Below, piece after piece: positions 42,031 to 51,520 of a stretch of 64,000 nt of DNA. Origin of the DNA: CALBZH01 sp964538515 (GTDB taxonomy: Bacteria > Desulfobacterota > Syntrophobacteria > Syntrophobacterales > Syntrophobacteraceae); assembly GCA_964538515.1 (NCBI GenBank), contig CAZIEW010000005.1, positions 40,534 through 104,533 of the forward strand, written 5' to 3'. The position numbers and the translations under genes were made by a program. The notes under the pieces were generated by a model. It was not told where the DNA came from and did no database searches. It saw nothing but the letters and a program-made list of their open reading frames with translations. Every line of letters begins with the position of its first letter. Positions within the stretch are counted from its first letter, which is position 1.

Positions 42031-42933
42031 GTGGTGGGAAGCAGCTTGGGAACCGACTTTCTCCAGTATGCCATCAGTGGCCTGACGATCGGGGTGATCT
42101 ATGCCCTGGTGGCGATCGGTTACAACATCATCTACAACGTGACCGAGATCATCAATTTTGCGCAGGGCGAATTCGTCGTGCTCGGGGCGCTGACCGCTGT
42201 CTTCTTCGTGGGGTCTCTTCACCTGCCCATCTACCTGGCGTTCCTGGCCGCGGTCGTTTGCACCGGTTGTCTCGGGCTGTTGATGGAGCGCTTCGTCATC
42301 CGAAAGGCTCGGCAGGCCAGCGTCCTCTCGCTCATCATCATCACCATCGCCCTCTCGATTATGCTCAAAGGGACGGCCATGCTGTGCTGGGGGAAAGATC
42401 CCTACAGCCTGCCCAGCTTCAGCGGGGGAGGTCCGGTCATGATCGGGGAGGCGGCCGTGCAGCCCCAGGCTTTCTGGATCCTCGGGGTGAGTGCACTTGT
42501 CGTGCTGGGATTGACGCTGTTCTTTCACCGCTCTGTCTACGGCAAGGCCATGCTGGCCTGCGCGGACAACCCGAGCGCGGCTCGCATGGTCGGAATTCCG
42601 GTCCAACAAATGGTGCTGCTGTCCTTCCTGCTCAGCGCGGCTATCGGTGCTGCCGCCGGGGTGATCATCACGCCCATTTCCCTCATGGAATACGATCGGG
42701 GCGCTCTGCTGGGGCTGAAAGGGTTCGGCGCGGCCATTCTCGGAGGGCTTGGACAGTTCGTCGGGGCGCTGGCGGCCGGGATCATCTTGGGGCTTGCGGA
42801 GTCGTTTTGCGCGGGTTACCTCTCCTCGGGCTACAAGGATGCGGTGGCCCTCGTGCTGCTCCTGCTGGCGCTCTTTTACAAGCCGGAAGGACTCTTCGGC
42901 AGCGGTGAAGCCGCCAAGTTGAAACGGTTCTAA
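42031..42933 (+). CDS. livH: Branched-chain-type ABC transporter permease (LivH)
   Basis: 300 residues with eight or so transmembrane helices. GLTIGVIYALVAIGYNIIYNVTEIINFAQGEFVVLGAL is the LivH opening, and the cytoplasmic loop YGKAMLACADNPSAARMVGIPVQQM contains the EAA-like motif that contacts the ATPase. Start GTG 42031 is provisional: AGGAGG lies 15 bases upstream, further than usual, but no nearer in-frame start exists. 16 bp before livM. Confidence 0.9.
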   Translation: MVGSSLGTDFLQYAISGLTIGVIYALVAIGYNIIYNVTEIINFAQGEFVVLGALTAVFFVGSLHLPIYLAFLAAVVCTGCLGLLMERFVIRKARQASVLSLIIITIALSIMLKGTAMLCWGKDPYSLPSFSGGGPVMIGEAAVQPQAFWILGVSALVVLGLTLFFHRSVYGKAMLACADNPSAARMVGIPVQQMVLLSFLLSAAIGAAAGVIITPISLMEYDRGALLGLKGFGAAILGGLGQFVGALAAGIILGLAESFCAGYLSSGYKDAVALVLLLLALFYKPEGLFGSGEAAKLKRF

Positions 42934-42951
42934 TCGAGGACCCATGAGCTC

Positions 42952-43893
42952 ATGAATAGAAGAGACTGGTGGATTCTGCTTGGAGCATCGGCTGCAGTCG
43001 GAGCTTTCCCTTGGGTGGTTCTGCCGTTTAAGGCGGTTTCCCACTACATCGACGTCATGGTCTTTGCGGGCATCTTCACCGTGGTAGCTTTGGGGCTTTC
43101 GATGCTGATGGGGTATGCCGGGCAGATTTCCATGGCCCAGGCGGCATTTTTTGGCGTCGGAGCCTACACATCGGGGATTCTGACCTCCAAGTTCGGCTGG
43201 CCGCCTTTGGCTGCTGTTCCCATGGGGATGGTGCTTTCGGGCGGTGTTGCATGGCTCGTGGGTATTCCGGCGCTGCGATTGAAAGGCCATTACCTTGCCA
43301 TGGCAACGCTTGGCTTCGGGGTCATCGTCCACATCGTCCTGTCCGAGGAGGTCGAATGGACGGGGGGGCCCTCGGGGCTGATCAATATCCCGGCTTTGCG
43401 TATCGGGCCGTGGAAGGTCTCGAGCGAGATCGCCTGGTATTACTTGGTGTGGGTGATCGCTTTTCTATGCCTCGTCTTCTGTTTTCATGTTCTCCATTCG
43501 CGAGTTGGGAGAGCCTTGCGTGCGATCCATGAAAGCGAAGTGGCCGCGGAGTCCATGGGGGTTCCGACCGCTCGGTATAAGCTGCAGGTCTTTGTGCTCG
43601 GAGCGGCGTTCGCCGCACTGGCGGGGAGTCTGTATGCGCACTATGTCCAGTTTTTAACGCCGAGCTCCTTCAACCTCATGTGGTCCATCCGGTTCGTGCT
43701 GATGGTGATGATGGGCGGGATGCAAAGCCTGTGGGGGGCTTTGCTCGGAACGATCCTTCTCACGTTTGTCGGCAATGAGTGGCTGCACATCTTTGCGGAA
43801 TTCGAAATTTTGGTTTATGGTGCCATCCTGCTGGTGGTGGCTCTGTTCCTGCCTCAAGGGCTGGTATCTTTGGTGAAGCGGCATGTCTCATAG
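42952..43893 (+). CDS. livM: Branched-chain-type ABC transporter permease (LivM)
   Basis: 313 residues, about nine transmembrane helices. VVALGLSMLMGYAGQISMAQAAFFGVGAYTSGIL, YLAMATLGFGVIVHIV, and the loop VGRALRAIHESEVAAESMGVPTARYKLQVFVLGAAFAALAGSLYAHY are LivM signatures. Its last codons overlap the first codons of livG, showing tight coupling. Confidence 0.93.
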   Translation: MNRRDWWILLGASAAVGAFPWVVLPFKAVSHYIDVMVFAGIFTVVALGLSMLMGYAGQISMAQAAFFGVGAYTSGILTSKFGWPPLAAVPMGMVLSGGVAWLVGIPALRLKGHYLAMATLGFGVIVHIVLSEEVEWTGGPSGLINIPALRIGPWKVSSEIAWYYLVWVIAFLCLVFCFHVLHSRVGRALRAIHESEVAAESMGVPTARYKLQVFVLGAAFAALAGSLYAHYVQFLTPSSFNLMWSIRFVLMVMMGGMQSLWGALLGTILLTFVGNEWLHIFAEFEILVYGAILLVVALFLPQGLVSLVKRHVS

Positions 43894-44728
43894 AGGGCCG
43901 ATGACGGAATCGTCCGGAAGCGTGGCCGGCCAGGCAGCAGCCGAAGCACGCACTGGGGCCTCCCCTGCTCCTCTCCTGGAGCTGCGGGATGTTGCCATGC
44001 AGTTTGGGGGCGTTGCCGCGCTCAAGGGGATCAGTTACACCGTCGTAGAAGGCATCATTCAAGCGGTGATCGGTCCCAATGGAGCCGGGAAGACAACGCT
44101 TTTCCATTGCATCAGCGGCCTGCTCCACCCCACCTCCGGATCGGTCGTACTCAACGGTCGTGTCATCACCGGCATGGTGCCGCACGAAATTGCACGCCTG
44201 GGGATCTCACGCACCTTCCAGCACGTGGCGATCTTCCAGCACATGACCGTGCTGGAAAATGTCACGATCGGCAGGCACCCCAGAAGTCGCTTCGGTTTTC
44301 TCAGTGCGGGACTGCGCCTGCCCGGGATGAGGCGCGAGGAGCGGCAGATCCAGGAGGCTGCTCGCGCTTATCTGGATTTCGTGGGACTCGGGGACGATGC
44401 GGGCCTTGCCGCCGGAGGACTTCCCCTGGGGAAGCAGAAAATCCTGGAGATTGCACGAGGGCTCGCCACGGAGCCGAAGCTGCTTCTGCTCGACGAGCCC
44501 GCAGGTGGCCTGAACATGCGTGAAACCGAGGAGCTGGGGGAATTGATCCAGCGGATTCGGGATAGTGGAGTGACGGTCATGCTGGTAGAGCACGACATGA
44601 ATCTCATTATGGACATCTCGGACCGGATTCTGGTCCTTTATTACGGAAACTACCTGGCTACGGGGACCCCGGCGGAAATCAAGGACAACCCCGCCGTGGT
44701 GGAAGCGTATTTGGGACAAGGGGGATGA
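43883..44728 (+). CDS. livG: Branched-chain-type ABC transporter ATP-binding protein (LivG)
   Basis: 281 residues. Walker A GPNGAGKTT, LGISRTFQHVAIFQHMTVLENV (Q loop region), the signature-like GLPLGKQKILEIARGLAT, Walker B LLLLDEPAGGLN, and the LivG tail YGNYLATGTPAEIKDNPAVVEAYLG. The ABC signature is LGKQK rather than LSGGQ, as common in LivG. A 28-residue extension precedes the conserved LLELRDV; ATG 43901 is an alternative start. Confidence 0.93.
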   Translation: MSHRGPMTESSGSVAGQAAAEARTGASPAPLLELRDVAMQFGGVAALKGISYTVVEGIIQAVIGPNGAGKTTLFHCISGLLHPTSGSVVLNGRVITGMVPHEIARLGISRTFQHVAIFQHMTVLENVTIGRHPRSRFGFLSAGLRLPGMRREERQIQEAARAYLDFVGLGDDAGLAAGGLPLGKQKILEIARGLATEPKLLLLDEPAGGLNMRETEELGELIQRIRDSGVTVMLVEHDMNLIMDISDRILVLYYGNYLATGTPAEIKDNPAVVEAYLGQGG

Positions 44729-44760
44729 AGCGCCAGGCTTCAGGGCCTCTCGAGTGACGG

Positions 44761-45492
44761 ATGCTGACGGTTAAGAGTGTTCATACCTACTACGGGAATA
44801 TTCATGCCCTCAAAGGCGTCTCTCTGCACGTACGGTCGGGTGAGATCGTCACGCTCATCGGCGCCAACGGCGCCGGCAAGAGCACTCTGGTGAACACCAT
44901 CTGCGGAATGGTAAGGCCCCGGAAGGGGAGCGTCGAGCTCGACGGAGTTGCGATCACGGCTCTGCCCGCCGAGGAGATTGTGCGCAAGGGAATCGCCCTT
45001 GTGCCCGAGGGGCGGCAGATCTTTTCCACGCTCTCGGTTGCGGACAATCTGGTTATGGGCGGTTTCCTGCATCGGCGGGATAGTCGCCAAGTGAGCGGCG
45101 ATATGGAGCGCATGTACCGGCGCTTTCCCATTTTGGAACAGCGCAAGCATCAACTAGCGGGCACTTTGAGTGGCGGGGAGCAGCAGATGCTTGCCATCAG
45201 CCGAGCCCTCATGTCCCGGCCGTCGCTGCTCGTCCTGGATGAGCCGTCCATGGGGCTCGCCCCGCTCGTCATTGCAGAAATTTTTAACATTATTCAAGAG
45301 CTGCGCAGTGAAGGACGAACCATCCTGCTGATTGAGCAAAACGCTCGGGCTGCCCTTCAGATCGCCGATCGGGGTTATGTGCTCGAGACGGGCAAAGTCG
45401 TGCTCCAGGGCGATGGAGCAACACTTCTTGAGCACCGGGAAGTTCAGCGGGCCTATCTTGGCAAGGGGTCGAAGCAAATTTGGGATGCGTGA
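44761..45492 (+). CDS. livF: Branched-chain-type ABC transporter ATP-binding protein (LivF)
   Basis: 243 residues. VKSVHTYYGNIHALKGVSLHV, Walker A GANGAGKST, GIALVPEGRQIFSTLSVADNLVMG, signature LSGGEQQMLAISRALM, Walker B LLVLDEPSMGLAP and LIEQNARAALQIADRGYVLETG all fit LivF. Starts 32 bp after livG. Completes the importer (binding protein, two permeases, two ATPases). Confidence 0.95.
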   Translation: MLTVKSVHTYYGNIHALKGVSLHVRSGEIVTLIGANGAGKSTLVNTICGMVRPRKGSVELDGVAITALPAEEIVRKGIALVPEGRQIFSTLSVADNLVMGGFLHRRDSRQVSGDMERMYRRFPILEQRKHQLAGTLSGGEQQMLAISRALMSRPSLLVLDEPSMGLAPLVIAEIFNIIQELRSEGRTILLIEQNARAALQIADRGYVLETGKVVLQGDGATLLEHREVQRAYLGKGSKQIWDA

Positions 45493-45537
45493 TGGCGCCG
45501 CAAGAGCGGTGAGCGAGCTACCATGAGGGGTGATGCC

Positions 45538-46851
45538 ATGCCCATCTGGGAACCGGACAAAGAGTGCATGTCGCGTGACGAGCTGCAGCAGTATCAGCTG
45601 GAGCGGCTTCAGGCAACCCTCAACCGGGTCTATAAGAATGTGTCCTTTTACCGGCGCCGTTTCAAGGAAATTGGCTTTCGGCCTGAAGACGACCTGACGG
45701 ATTTGAGCGACATCCGCAGGTTGCCGTTCACGACGAGCCAGGACGTGAGCGACAGCTATCCTTACGAGATGTTCGCGGTGCCGTTGCGGGAGGTGGTCCG
45801 CGTTCATTCCTCTTCGGGGACGAGCACAAACCCGCGGGTCGTCGGTTATACGCGACAGGATCTCAAGACCTGGAGCACGTTGGTGGCCAGGATCCTCAGT
45901 GCGGGGGGCGTGACCCAGGACGATGTGATTCAGGTGACCTTCGTCTACGGGCTTCTGACGGGCGGACTGGGAATCCATTACGGTGCGGAGCGCATCGGGG
46001 CGTCTGTCCTGCCCACATCCGTGGGGAGGACCGAGCGCCAGATCAAGATCATGCAGGATTTCCGCACGACGGTGCTGGTGTCGACTCCCTCCTATGCCCT
46101 GGTCATTGCGGACCGAATGGATCAGATGAAGATCGATCCCAAGACCCTGCCTCTGAAGTACTGCATCTGCGCCGGAGAGCCTTGGGCGGAAGACATGCGT
46201 CGTGAGATTGAATCCCGTCTGTACGTCAAGGTCACGGACAACTACGGTATCAGCGAGGTGATGGGGCCGGGTGTCGCAGGAGAGTGTCTGGAACAGCACG
46301 GCATGCATTTGCAGGAAGACCATTTCTACGCCGAGATCATCGATCCCGGAACCAAGGAAGTGCTTGATCCCGGGCGGGAAGGGGAGCTTGTCATCACGAC
46401 GCTCACCAAGGAGGCCTTCCCGATGGTCCGCTATCGGACGGGCGATTTATGCCGATTCATTCCGGAGGTCTGCGGGTGCGGAAGGACCTTCTGGAGGATC
46501 AGCCGGATTCGTGGCCGTTGTGATAATGTGGTAGTGATCAAGGGGATCAACATCATCCCTGAGCGCGTGGGCGACGTGCTTGAATCGGTCCAGGGGAAAC
46601 GCCCCGTCTACCAGCTGGTCGCCACCCGCGACCGCCATCAGGACGCGCTCGAAATCTGGGTCGAAGTGACCGAGCAGCTCTTCTTCGATCGGATGAGGGA
46701 GCAACGGTTGCTCGTGGACGTGATCCGGGACAAGGTTGCGAACTTTGTGGGGATCAGTCCGCGCATCAAACTGGTCGAGAGCGGCTCTCTCGTCCGGGAG
46801 AACGGCGTGGTGAAGCCCTTCGTTGATCGGAGGGCGGACCAAAGCAATTAG
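45538..46851 (+). CDS. paaK: Phenylacetate--CoA ligase
   Basis: 437-residue adenylate-forming enzyme that activates phenylacetate or another aryl acid with CoA and ATP. Evidence: SSSGTSTNPRVVGYT (phosphate loop), QVTFVYGLLTGGLGIHYGAERIGASVLP, AGEPWAEDMRREIESRL, NYGISEVMGPGVAGEC, RYRTGDLC, and the C-terminal IKGINIIPERVGDVLESV. Length and motifs match PaaK paralogues that sit beside indolepyruvate oxidoreductases in anaerobes. ATG 45538 with GAGGGG upstream is preferred to 45523. 46 bp after livF, likely same transcript. Confidence 0.93.
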   Translation: MPIWEPDKECMSRDELQQYQLERLQATLNRVYKNVSFYRRRFKEIGFRPEDDLTDLSDIRRLPFTTSQDVSDSYPYEMFAVPLREVVRVHSSSGTSTNPRVVGYTRQDLKTWSTLVARILSAGGVTQDDVIQVTFVYGLLTGGLGIHYGAERIGASVLPTSVGRTERQIKIMQDFRTTVLVSTPSYALVIADRMDQMKIDPKTLPLKYCICAGEPWAEDMRREIESRLYVKVTDNYGISEVMGPGVAGECLEQHGMHLQEDHFYAEIIDPGTKEVLDPGREGELVITTLTKEAFPMVRYRTGDLCRFIPEVCGCGRTFWRISRIRGRCDNVVVIKGINIIPERVGDVLESVQGKRPVYQLVATRDRHQDALEIWVEVTEQLFFDRMREQRLLVDVIRDKVANFVGISPRIKLVESGSLVRENGVVKPFVDRRADQSN

Positions 46852-46925
46852 AATGGGCTTACCGGGCCAATCAGCCGCCAACGTCGAGGCTTCGACGGGG
46901 GAGCGGCTTTCATGGAGGTTATTCA

Positions 46926-48809
46926 ATGCGCGAACTGCTGACACCCGGGAGCGATCGGAAGCTACTGCTCCTGGGCAATGAGGCCATCGTGCGGGGCGCA
47001 CTGGAGGGCAACGTGCGCTTCGTGGCCGCTTATCCGGGGACGCCGTCCTCTGAGATCATCGACCGGTTCTACCAGATCGCCTCGGACGCCAATGTGTACG
47101 TGGAGTATTCCGTCAACGAGAAGATCTCCATGGAGACGGCTTGCGCGGCGGCCGTATCCGGGGTCAGAAGCCTATGCTCCATGAAGCATGTCGGGCTGAA
47201 CGTCGCCGCCGATGCGTTCATGACGCTGGCTTACGTCGGAGTCAAGGCCGGGATGGTCATTGTGGTGGCCGACGACCCGTCCCTCCATTCCAGCCAGAAC
47301 GAGCAGGACAATCGGTATTACGCCAAGATGGCCCTGGTGCCGATGCTGGAGCCTGCGACGCCGGAAGAAGCACGCCTCATGACCCTGGAGGCCCTCGACC
47401 TCTCGGAGAAATATCAGATTCCGTGTATGCTCCGAACCACGACACGCGTCAACCATTGCCGGGGCCCCGTGAGTCTTGGAAACCTGCCGAGCCATGCTCA
47501 CAAGGCCAACTTCACCAAGGATCCCTTCAACCTCGTGGTCGTTCCCATGGTGGGCAGGAAGCTGCGGGTCGCCTTGCTTGAAAAGGTCGCGAGGCTGCAG
47601 GCCGAAGCCGAGCGGTCGCCCCTCAACGAAACGGTGGGGCAGGGGAAGTGGGGCATTGTGACGAGCGGTGTTTCCTACCTGTACGTGCGCGATGCCGTGC
47701 GGGAGCTCGGGATCGAAGACCGGGTCAAGATCCTTAAGCTCGGTTTCTCGTTCCCACATCCCAAAGCGCTCATCGCCGACTTTCTCAAAGGCTTGGAAAA
47801 GGTACTGGTCGTGGAAGAGCTGGAGCCCTTCCTCGAGGAGGCTGTGCGCATGGTGGCCCAGGAGTCTGGTCTGACTCTCGAGGTGGCAGGCAAGGGGTCG
47901 AGCCTGGTGCCTCGGGCATTCGAGCTGGATGTGGTCAAGGTGAAGCGCGCCGTAAGTCAGTTCTTTAAGGTGCCCTACGATCCTCCTGTGGTGTTTGTGG
48001 CTCCCGAATTGCCGCAGCGGCCTCCCAACCTGTGTCCGGGATGTCCCCATCGTGCCACCTTTTATTCCATTAAAAAGGTATTCGGAGAGGAAGCGATTTA
48101 TCCTACTGACATCGGCTGTTACACTCTTGGGCTGCTTCCGCCTCTTCAGATGGCGGATTTTCTCATCTGTATGGGCTCCAGTGTGTCGACGGCGGGGGGC
48201 TTCAGCAAGGTGCTCGACCGGCCGGTTGTTGCGTTCATCGGGGACTCCACGTTTTTCCACGCGGGGCTACCCGCTCTGGTGAACGCTGTTTCCCACGATC
48301 ATCGGATCCTGCTGGTGATCCTGGACAACGGAACGACCGCGATGACCGGGCATCAGCCGCATCCTGGAGTTGAGCTTACGCCGGCGGGCAGGACCGAGCC
48401 CAAGGTGAGTCTCGAGCAAGTGGTTAGAGGGTGCGGGGTCCAGAAGCTCACCATCGTCAATCCGCTCCAGGTCAAGAAGACGCAGGATGCACTGCAGGAG
48501 ATCCGGGAAGGCATGAAGACGCCCGGTGTATCCGTTCTCATTGCCAAGAGCCCCTGTCCGCTGTTCGAAAACCGCATGCTCAAGAAGAAGCAAAAAGTCG
48601 TGTTCGAGGTGGACGCATCGTCGTGTGATCTGTGCAAGAGCTGCCTTGCCGAGCTCGGATGTCCCGCGTTTGAATGGGAGCCGGCGCAGGCCGGTGGCGA
48701 GGCGTGCGTTCGCATCAACAAGGCGCTTTGCGCCGGATGCAGCGTGTGTGCACAGGTCTGCAAGTCGATCAAACCCAAGCGGTTGGACGAAGTCGGAGGG
48801 GCGAAATGA
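46926..48809 (+). CDS. iorA: Indolepyruvate ferredoxin oxidoreductase, alpha subunit
   Basis: 627 residues. Converts aryl pyruvates to aryl-acetyl-CoA and CO2, reducing ferredoxin; uses thiamine diphosphate. N-terminal pyrimidine-binding domain (LLGNEAIVRGALEGNVRFVAAYPGTPSSEI), central TPP domain (LCPGCPHRATFYSIKKVFGEEAIYPTDIGCYTLG, MGSSVSTAGGFSK, GDSTFFHAGLPALVNA) and a C-terminal ferredoxin domain with CDLCKSCLAELGCPAF and CAGCSVCAQVCKSIKP, two [4Fe-4S] sites. ATG has GGAGGTT upstream. Stop overlaps iorB (ATGA). Confidence 0.96.
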   Translation: MRELLTPGSDRKLLLLGNEAIVRGALEGNVRFVAAYPGTPSSEIIDRFYQIASDANVYVEYSVNEKISMETACAAAVSGVRSLCSMKHVGLNVAADAFMTLAYVGVKAGMVIVVADDPSLHSSQNEQDNRYYAKMALVPMLEPATPEEARLMTLEALDLSEKYQIPCMLRTTTRVNHCRGPVSLGNLPSHAHKANFTKDPFNLVVVPMVGRKLRVALLEKVARLQAEAERSPLNETVGQGKWGIVTSGVSYLYVRDAVRELGIEDRVKILKLGFSFPHPKALIADFLKGLEKVLVVEELEPFLEEAVRMVAQESGLTLEVAGKGSSLVPRAFELDVVKVKRAVSQFFKVPYDPPVVFVAPELPQRPPNLCPGCPHRATFYSIKKVFGEEAIYPTDIGCYTLGLLPPLQMADFLICMGSSVSTAGGFSKVLDRPVVAFIGDSTFFHAGLPALVNAVSHDHRILLVILDNGTTAMTGHQPHPGVELTPAGRTEPKVSLEQVVRGCGVQKLTIVNPLQVKKTQDALQEIREGMKTPGVSVLIAKSPCPLFENRMLKKKQKVVFEVDASSCDLCKSCLAELGCPAFEWEPAQAGGEACVRINKALCAGCSVCAQVCKSIKPKRLDEVGGAK

Positions 48810-49423
48810 TGGATGCAGCCAGGAGCGAGCTCAAAGCGGTGAGGATTTTTTTCACGGGTGTCGGCGGCCAAGGCACCCTGGTCGCAACGCGTCTGGTGGG
48901 TGAGGCTGCGCTGGAGGAATCCATCCCCGTGACCTTGAGCGAAATCCACGGAATGGCTCAGCGGGGGGGCGTGGTCGAGTCTTCGGTGGTGGCGGGCAGC
49001 GCCTTCAGCCCGACGATCGCGGATGGGGAGGCGGACGTCGTCCTTGCCTTTGAGCCGTTGGAAGCCCTCCGGGCGCTTCCCAAATGCCATGGCAAGACGC
49101 TGGTTATCTGCAATACCGTCCCGCTGGCTCCATTCACAGTGGCGGTCGGGCAGAGCGAGTATCCTCCCACGGAAGAGCTGATTCGTCAGGTCCGAGAAAA
49201 AGTCGGTCGCCTGGTGAGCCTGGATGCTGTGGCGATTGCCCGGGAGGCCGGGACGGATAGAGCTGCGAATATCGTCATGGTCGGCGTCATGGCCGGAATG
49301 GGCCTTCTACCCATCAGAGACGCAAGCTGGGAGGAGGGTCTGAAGCGGATCCTCCCGTCCAAGCTCTTCGACGTCAACTGGAAAGCCTTCCAGTTGGGAG
49401 TTGCCATCGGCGCGGGAGCGTAG
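48806..49423 (+). CDS. iorB: Indolepyruvate oxidoreductase, beta subunit
   Basis: 205 residues of the gamma-domain type subunit: VRIFFTGVGGQGTLVATRLVGEAALEESIPVTLSEIHGMAQRGGVVESSVVAG, with the GVGGQGT loop that binds CoA/dinucleotide-like moieties. ATG 48806 overlaps the iorA stop and has GGAGGGGCGA upstream. Together with IorA and PaaK it can degrade transaminated aromatic amino acids, producing reduced ferredoxin. Confidence 0.94.
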   Translation: MMDAARSELKAVRIFFTGVGGQGTLVATRLVGEAALEESIPVTLSEIHGMAQRGGVVESSVVAGSAFSPTIADGEADVVLAFEPLEALRALPKCHGKTLVICNTVPLAPFTVAVGQSEYPPTEELIRQVREKVGRLVSLDAVAIAREAGTDRAANIVMVGVMAGMGLLPIRDASWEEGLKRILPSKLFDVNWKAFQLGVAIGAGA

Positions 49424-49557
49424 GGCTACAGGACCAGAAAAGGGCAGTGAGAGACTACTCGCGAAAGACTTCGATATCGCCAATCTAGAGCATCGGACGA
49501 CTCATCAGAGGTGCCCAAGGCCTTGAAGCTCCATTTGGGCTTGACCTGAGCGGCCTG

Positions 49558-50304
49558 TCAGCTCGATCGGCGGCCGTTCGTCTTCTGGGAAGGCTTGTTC
49601 TTGGCGCGGGCGGGCTCCGGCGCGGTATGGATGTAAAGGAGGCTGCCGTTCTTGATCTTGCCCACGATTTCTTCCACTGCAGACTCCGGAACGGCGGGGC
49701 AGCCGAAGCTGCGGCCGAGGCGGCCTCCATTCAGGACGACGGAGCGGTAGTCCACGTACTCCGCTCCATGCAGCACGATGCCCCTTCCATACGCGTTGTC
49801 GTTCACGCCCTTTTGGAGACCATGAAGGATCAGTGACGTTCCGTGCTTCCCCCGATACGATTTGCCTGTGACGAAGAGCCCTCGGCAGCTCTTGAGGGAC
49901 TCTGCCTGGTTGGAGAACTCCGTGGCATAGACTCCCCCTGATCTCTTCCCATGGGCCACGAGGTACTTCTCCACCTGCTTCGTCTTGAGATCCACCAGGA
50001 ACATCCGCTTCTTGAACGACGGCTTGCTGTAGTCAATCACCGTGAGATATCGGAGATTCTTCAGTTTGCCCCGGTGGGATTGGTAGTATTTCAATGCGGT
50101 CCGCACCGCCTCGTTCTCGGCCGGAATGCTGCTCGCTTTGGGCGATGCCGGGACTGTGCCCGACTTGGCCGCCAGCGGGATCGGGGGTTGATGCACCACC
50201 CTGGCCTCGGTCAAGACAACCGTGAGTGCGAGCAACACGGTGGCGAGGGTCAGTATCCGTGGCATTTTCATGGGTGTTTCGCTGCTTGAACGACGATTCA
50301 TCAT
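49558..50304 (-). CDS. Murein L,D-transpeptidase catalytic domain protein (YkuD-type)
   Basis: 248 residues with signal peptide (MPRILTLATVLLALTVVLTEARV) and a YkuD_2-type catalytic domain: TVIDYSKPSFKKRMFLVDLKTKQVEKY, SLILHGLQKGVND, GRGIVLHGAEYVD, and the active-site motif GRSFGCPAVPESAVEEIV with Cys nucleophile. Possibly forms or trims 3-3 cross-links or anchors lipoproteins; many relatives are uncharacterised. Start is uncertain (ATG 50304, 50301 or 50316); the upstream frame would overlap the ferritin-like gene. Confidence 0.85.
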   Translation of the reverse strand: MMNRRSSSETPMKMPRILTLATVLLALTVVLTEARVVHQPPIPLAAKSGTVPASPKASSIPAENEAVRTALKYYQSHRGKLKNLRYLTVIDYSKPSFKKRMFLVDLKTKQVEKYLVAHGKRSGGVYATEFSNQAESLKSCRGLFVTGKSYRGKHGTSLILHGLQKGVNDNAYGRGIVLHGAEYVDYRSVVLNGGRLGRSFGCPAVPESAVEEIVGKIKNGSLLYIHTAPEPARAKNKPSQKTNGRRSS

Positions 50305-50338
50305 CGCAATCCCCATCGGTCCACAGGCCTGAATTCGC

Positions 50339-50848
50339 CTACGACGCAGAGGCGGGGGATGCAACCTTATTCTTGGCCAAGGGAGGGTTTGAGGCCATCC
50401 GCGTCTTGAAGAGATCGACGTGCTGTCGCTCCTCGCTTAAAATCGCATCCAGCTGCAGGAGCGCGTCGGGCTCCGATATAAACGAGCGAATCATCTCGTA
50501 AAACAGGATGCCGTCCTCTTCGAACTCGACCGCAAGCCGCATGAGCTCGGCTTCATTCCGAAGGGTCGCCGGATCGAGATCGTCCAGCGAGAACGCGTGA
50601 TCGCCAATGACGCTCTGGAGGATGGCTCCGCTGGCTTCGTCCGCCCACTGCTCCCGTGCCGCAAGAATCTTCGTGCTGCGCTTCATCTCCACAAACCGGG
50701 CACGATGGCGTACTTCCTCATCCGCAAGCCAGGCCAGCATCTCGCGCAACGATTCATCCTGAACCTGATCCGCGGCCAGTCGGTATAGCCGTTCCCCGTT
50801 CTCCTCCAGCTGGATTGCGATGTCAAAAACCTCGGTTACTGAAAACAT
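50339..50848 (-). CDS. Ferritin-like/rubrerythrin-type diiron protein
   Basis: 169 residues forming a four-helix bundle with di-iron ligands: EENGERLYRLAA, ADEEVRHRARF, then in the second half EFEEDGILFYEM and LSEERQHVDLF (two ExxH or ExxxxH repeats). No rubredoxin domain, so it is an erythrin-like protein, perhaps protecting against peroxide or oxygen in an anaerobe. ATG 50848 has GGAGACG upstream. Cotranscription with the upstream Cys-rich gene (64-bp gap) is likely. Confidence 0.88.
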   Translation of the reverse strand: MFSVTEVFDIAIQLEENGERLYRLAADQVQDESLREMLAWLADEEVRHRARFVEMKRSTKILAAREQWADEASGAILQSVIGDHAFSLDDLDPATLRNEAELMRLAVEFEEDGILFYEMIRSFISEPDALLQLDAILSEERQHVDLFKTRMASNPPLAKNKVASPASAS

Positions 50849-50912
50849 CCGTATCGTCTCCGTGTGAATGGTGGCAGCGAATGCGTAGTTTATTGCCGTC
50901 ATGATCCGAGAA

Positions 50913-51470
50913 TCAAGCCCTTTTCCTGTCTAGGGCCGCTCGCCCATCTGCGGTGTCGCTCTCTCGTCCCATGGCGAGTGCCTCAAGGGCAACTCGCCCT
51001 TCCCGAATCTCGAGCAAAGCGCCGAGAAACTTCCTTTGAAACCGAACGCTTTCTTCTTGAAGAAGCCTCATTTGCGGCTCGCACAGGAACCAGACGCAGA
51101 CATAGGGCCGGTGATATCGAGACAGCGCACACCCTGCCGAAGTCAGGTAGCGGCAGCCTTCACCGGTCGCTGCCCGAGTCTGGCCAGGCGGAAGAGACGT
51201 ATCACGGACGATCAGGACAAGAAGGTCGGCGAGGTTGTAGAAAACACGCTTCCCATGACAGCATGGGTCTTCGCAGGTGGGGCAGGACTGCTTGCAATAG
51301 CCCGTCATCACCGGGTCAAGCCAGGCAATGGCCCGATCAATGCGCGACACGATCGAAACCGCGAGCACACGATCCCTTCCGCTCATCCGTTCCCGAGCGT
51401 ATTTCAGGGCATCGCTCCAACCCTTTTCGGTGAGCGGCTCTCGGTAAAGCGGTGATTCTTCGCTTCCCAT
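50913..51470 (-). CDS. Cysteine-rich YkgJ-like metal-binding protein
   Basis: 185 residues with nine Cys: YCKQSCPTCEDPCCHG (59, 63, 66, 70, 71), then GEGCRYLTSAGCALSRYHRPYVCVWFLC (106, 114, 125, 130). The CxxxCxxCxxxCC pattern followed by later Cys resembles the YkgJ zinc/iron-chelating family. Function unknown; it sits between a Usp gene and a ferritin-like gene. Start ATG 51470 has GGGAGG 15 bases away; the frame extends upstream into the usp gene, so the start is uncertain. Confidence 0.7.
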   Translation of the reverse strand: MGSEESPLYREPLTEKGWSDALKYARERMSGRDRVLAVSIVSRIDRAIAWLDPVMTGYCKQSCPTCEDPCCHGKRVFYNLADLLVLIVRDTSLPPGQTRAATGEGCRYLTSAGCALSRYHRPYVCVWFLCEPQMRLLQEESVRFQRKFLGALLEIREGRVALEALAMGRESDTADGRAALDRKRA

Positions 51471-51520
51471 GCTGGTCAGCTCAGACCTCCCGAGCCCATC
51501 TTCGTCGCTTTCCGCCTCGC

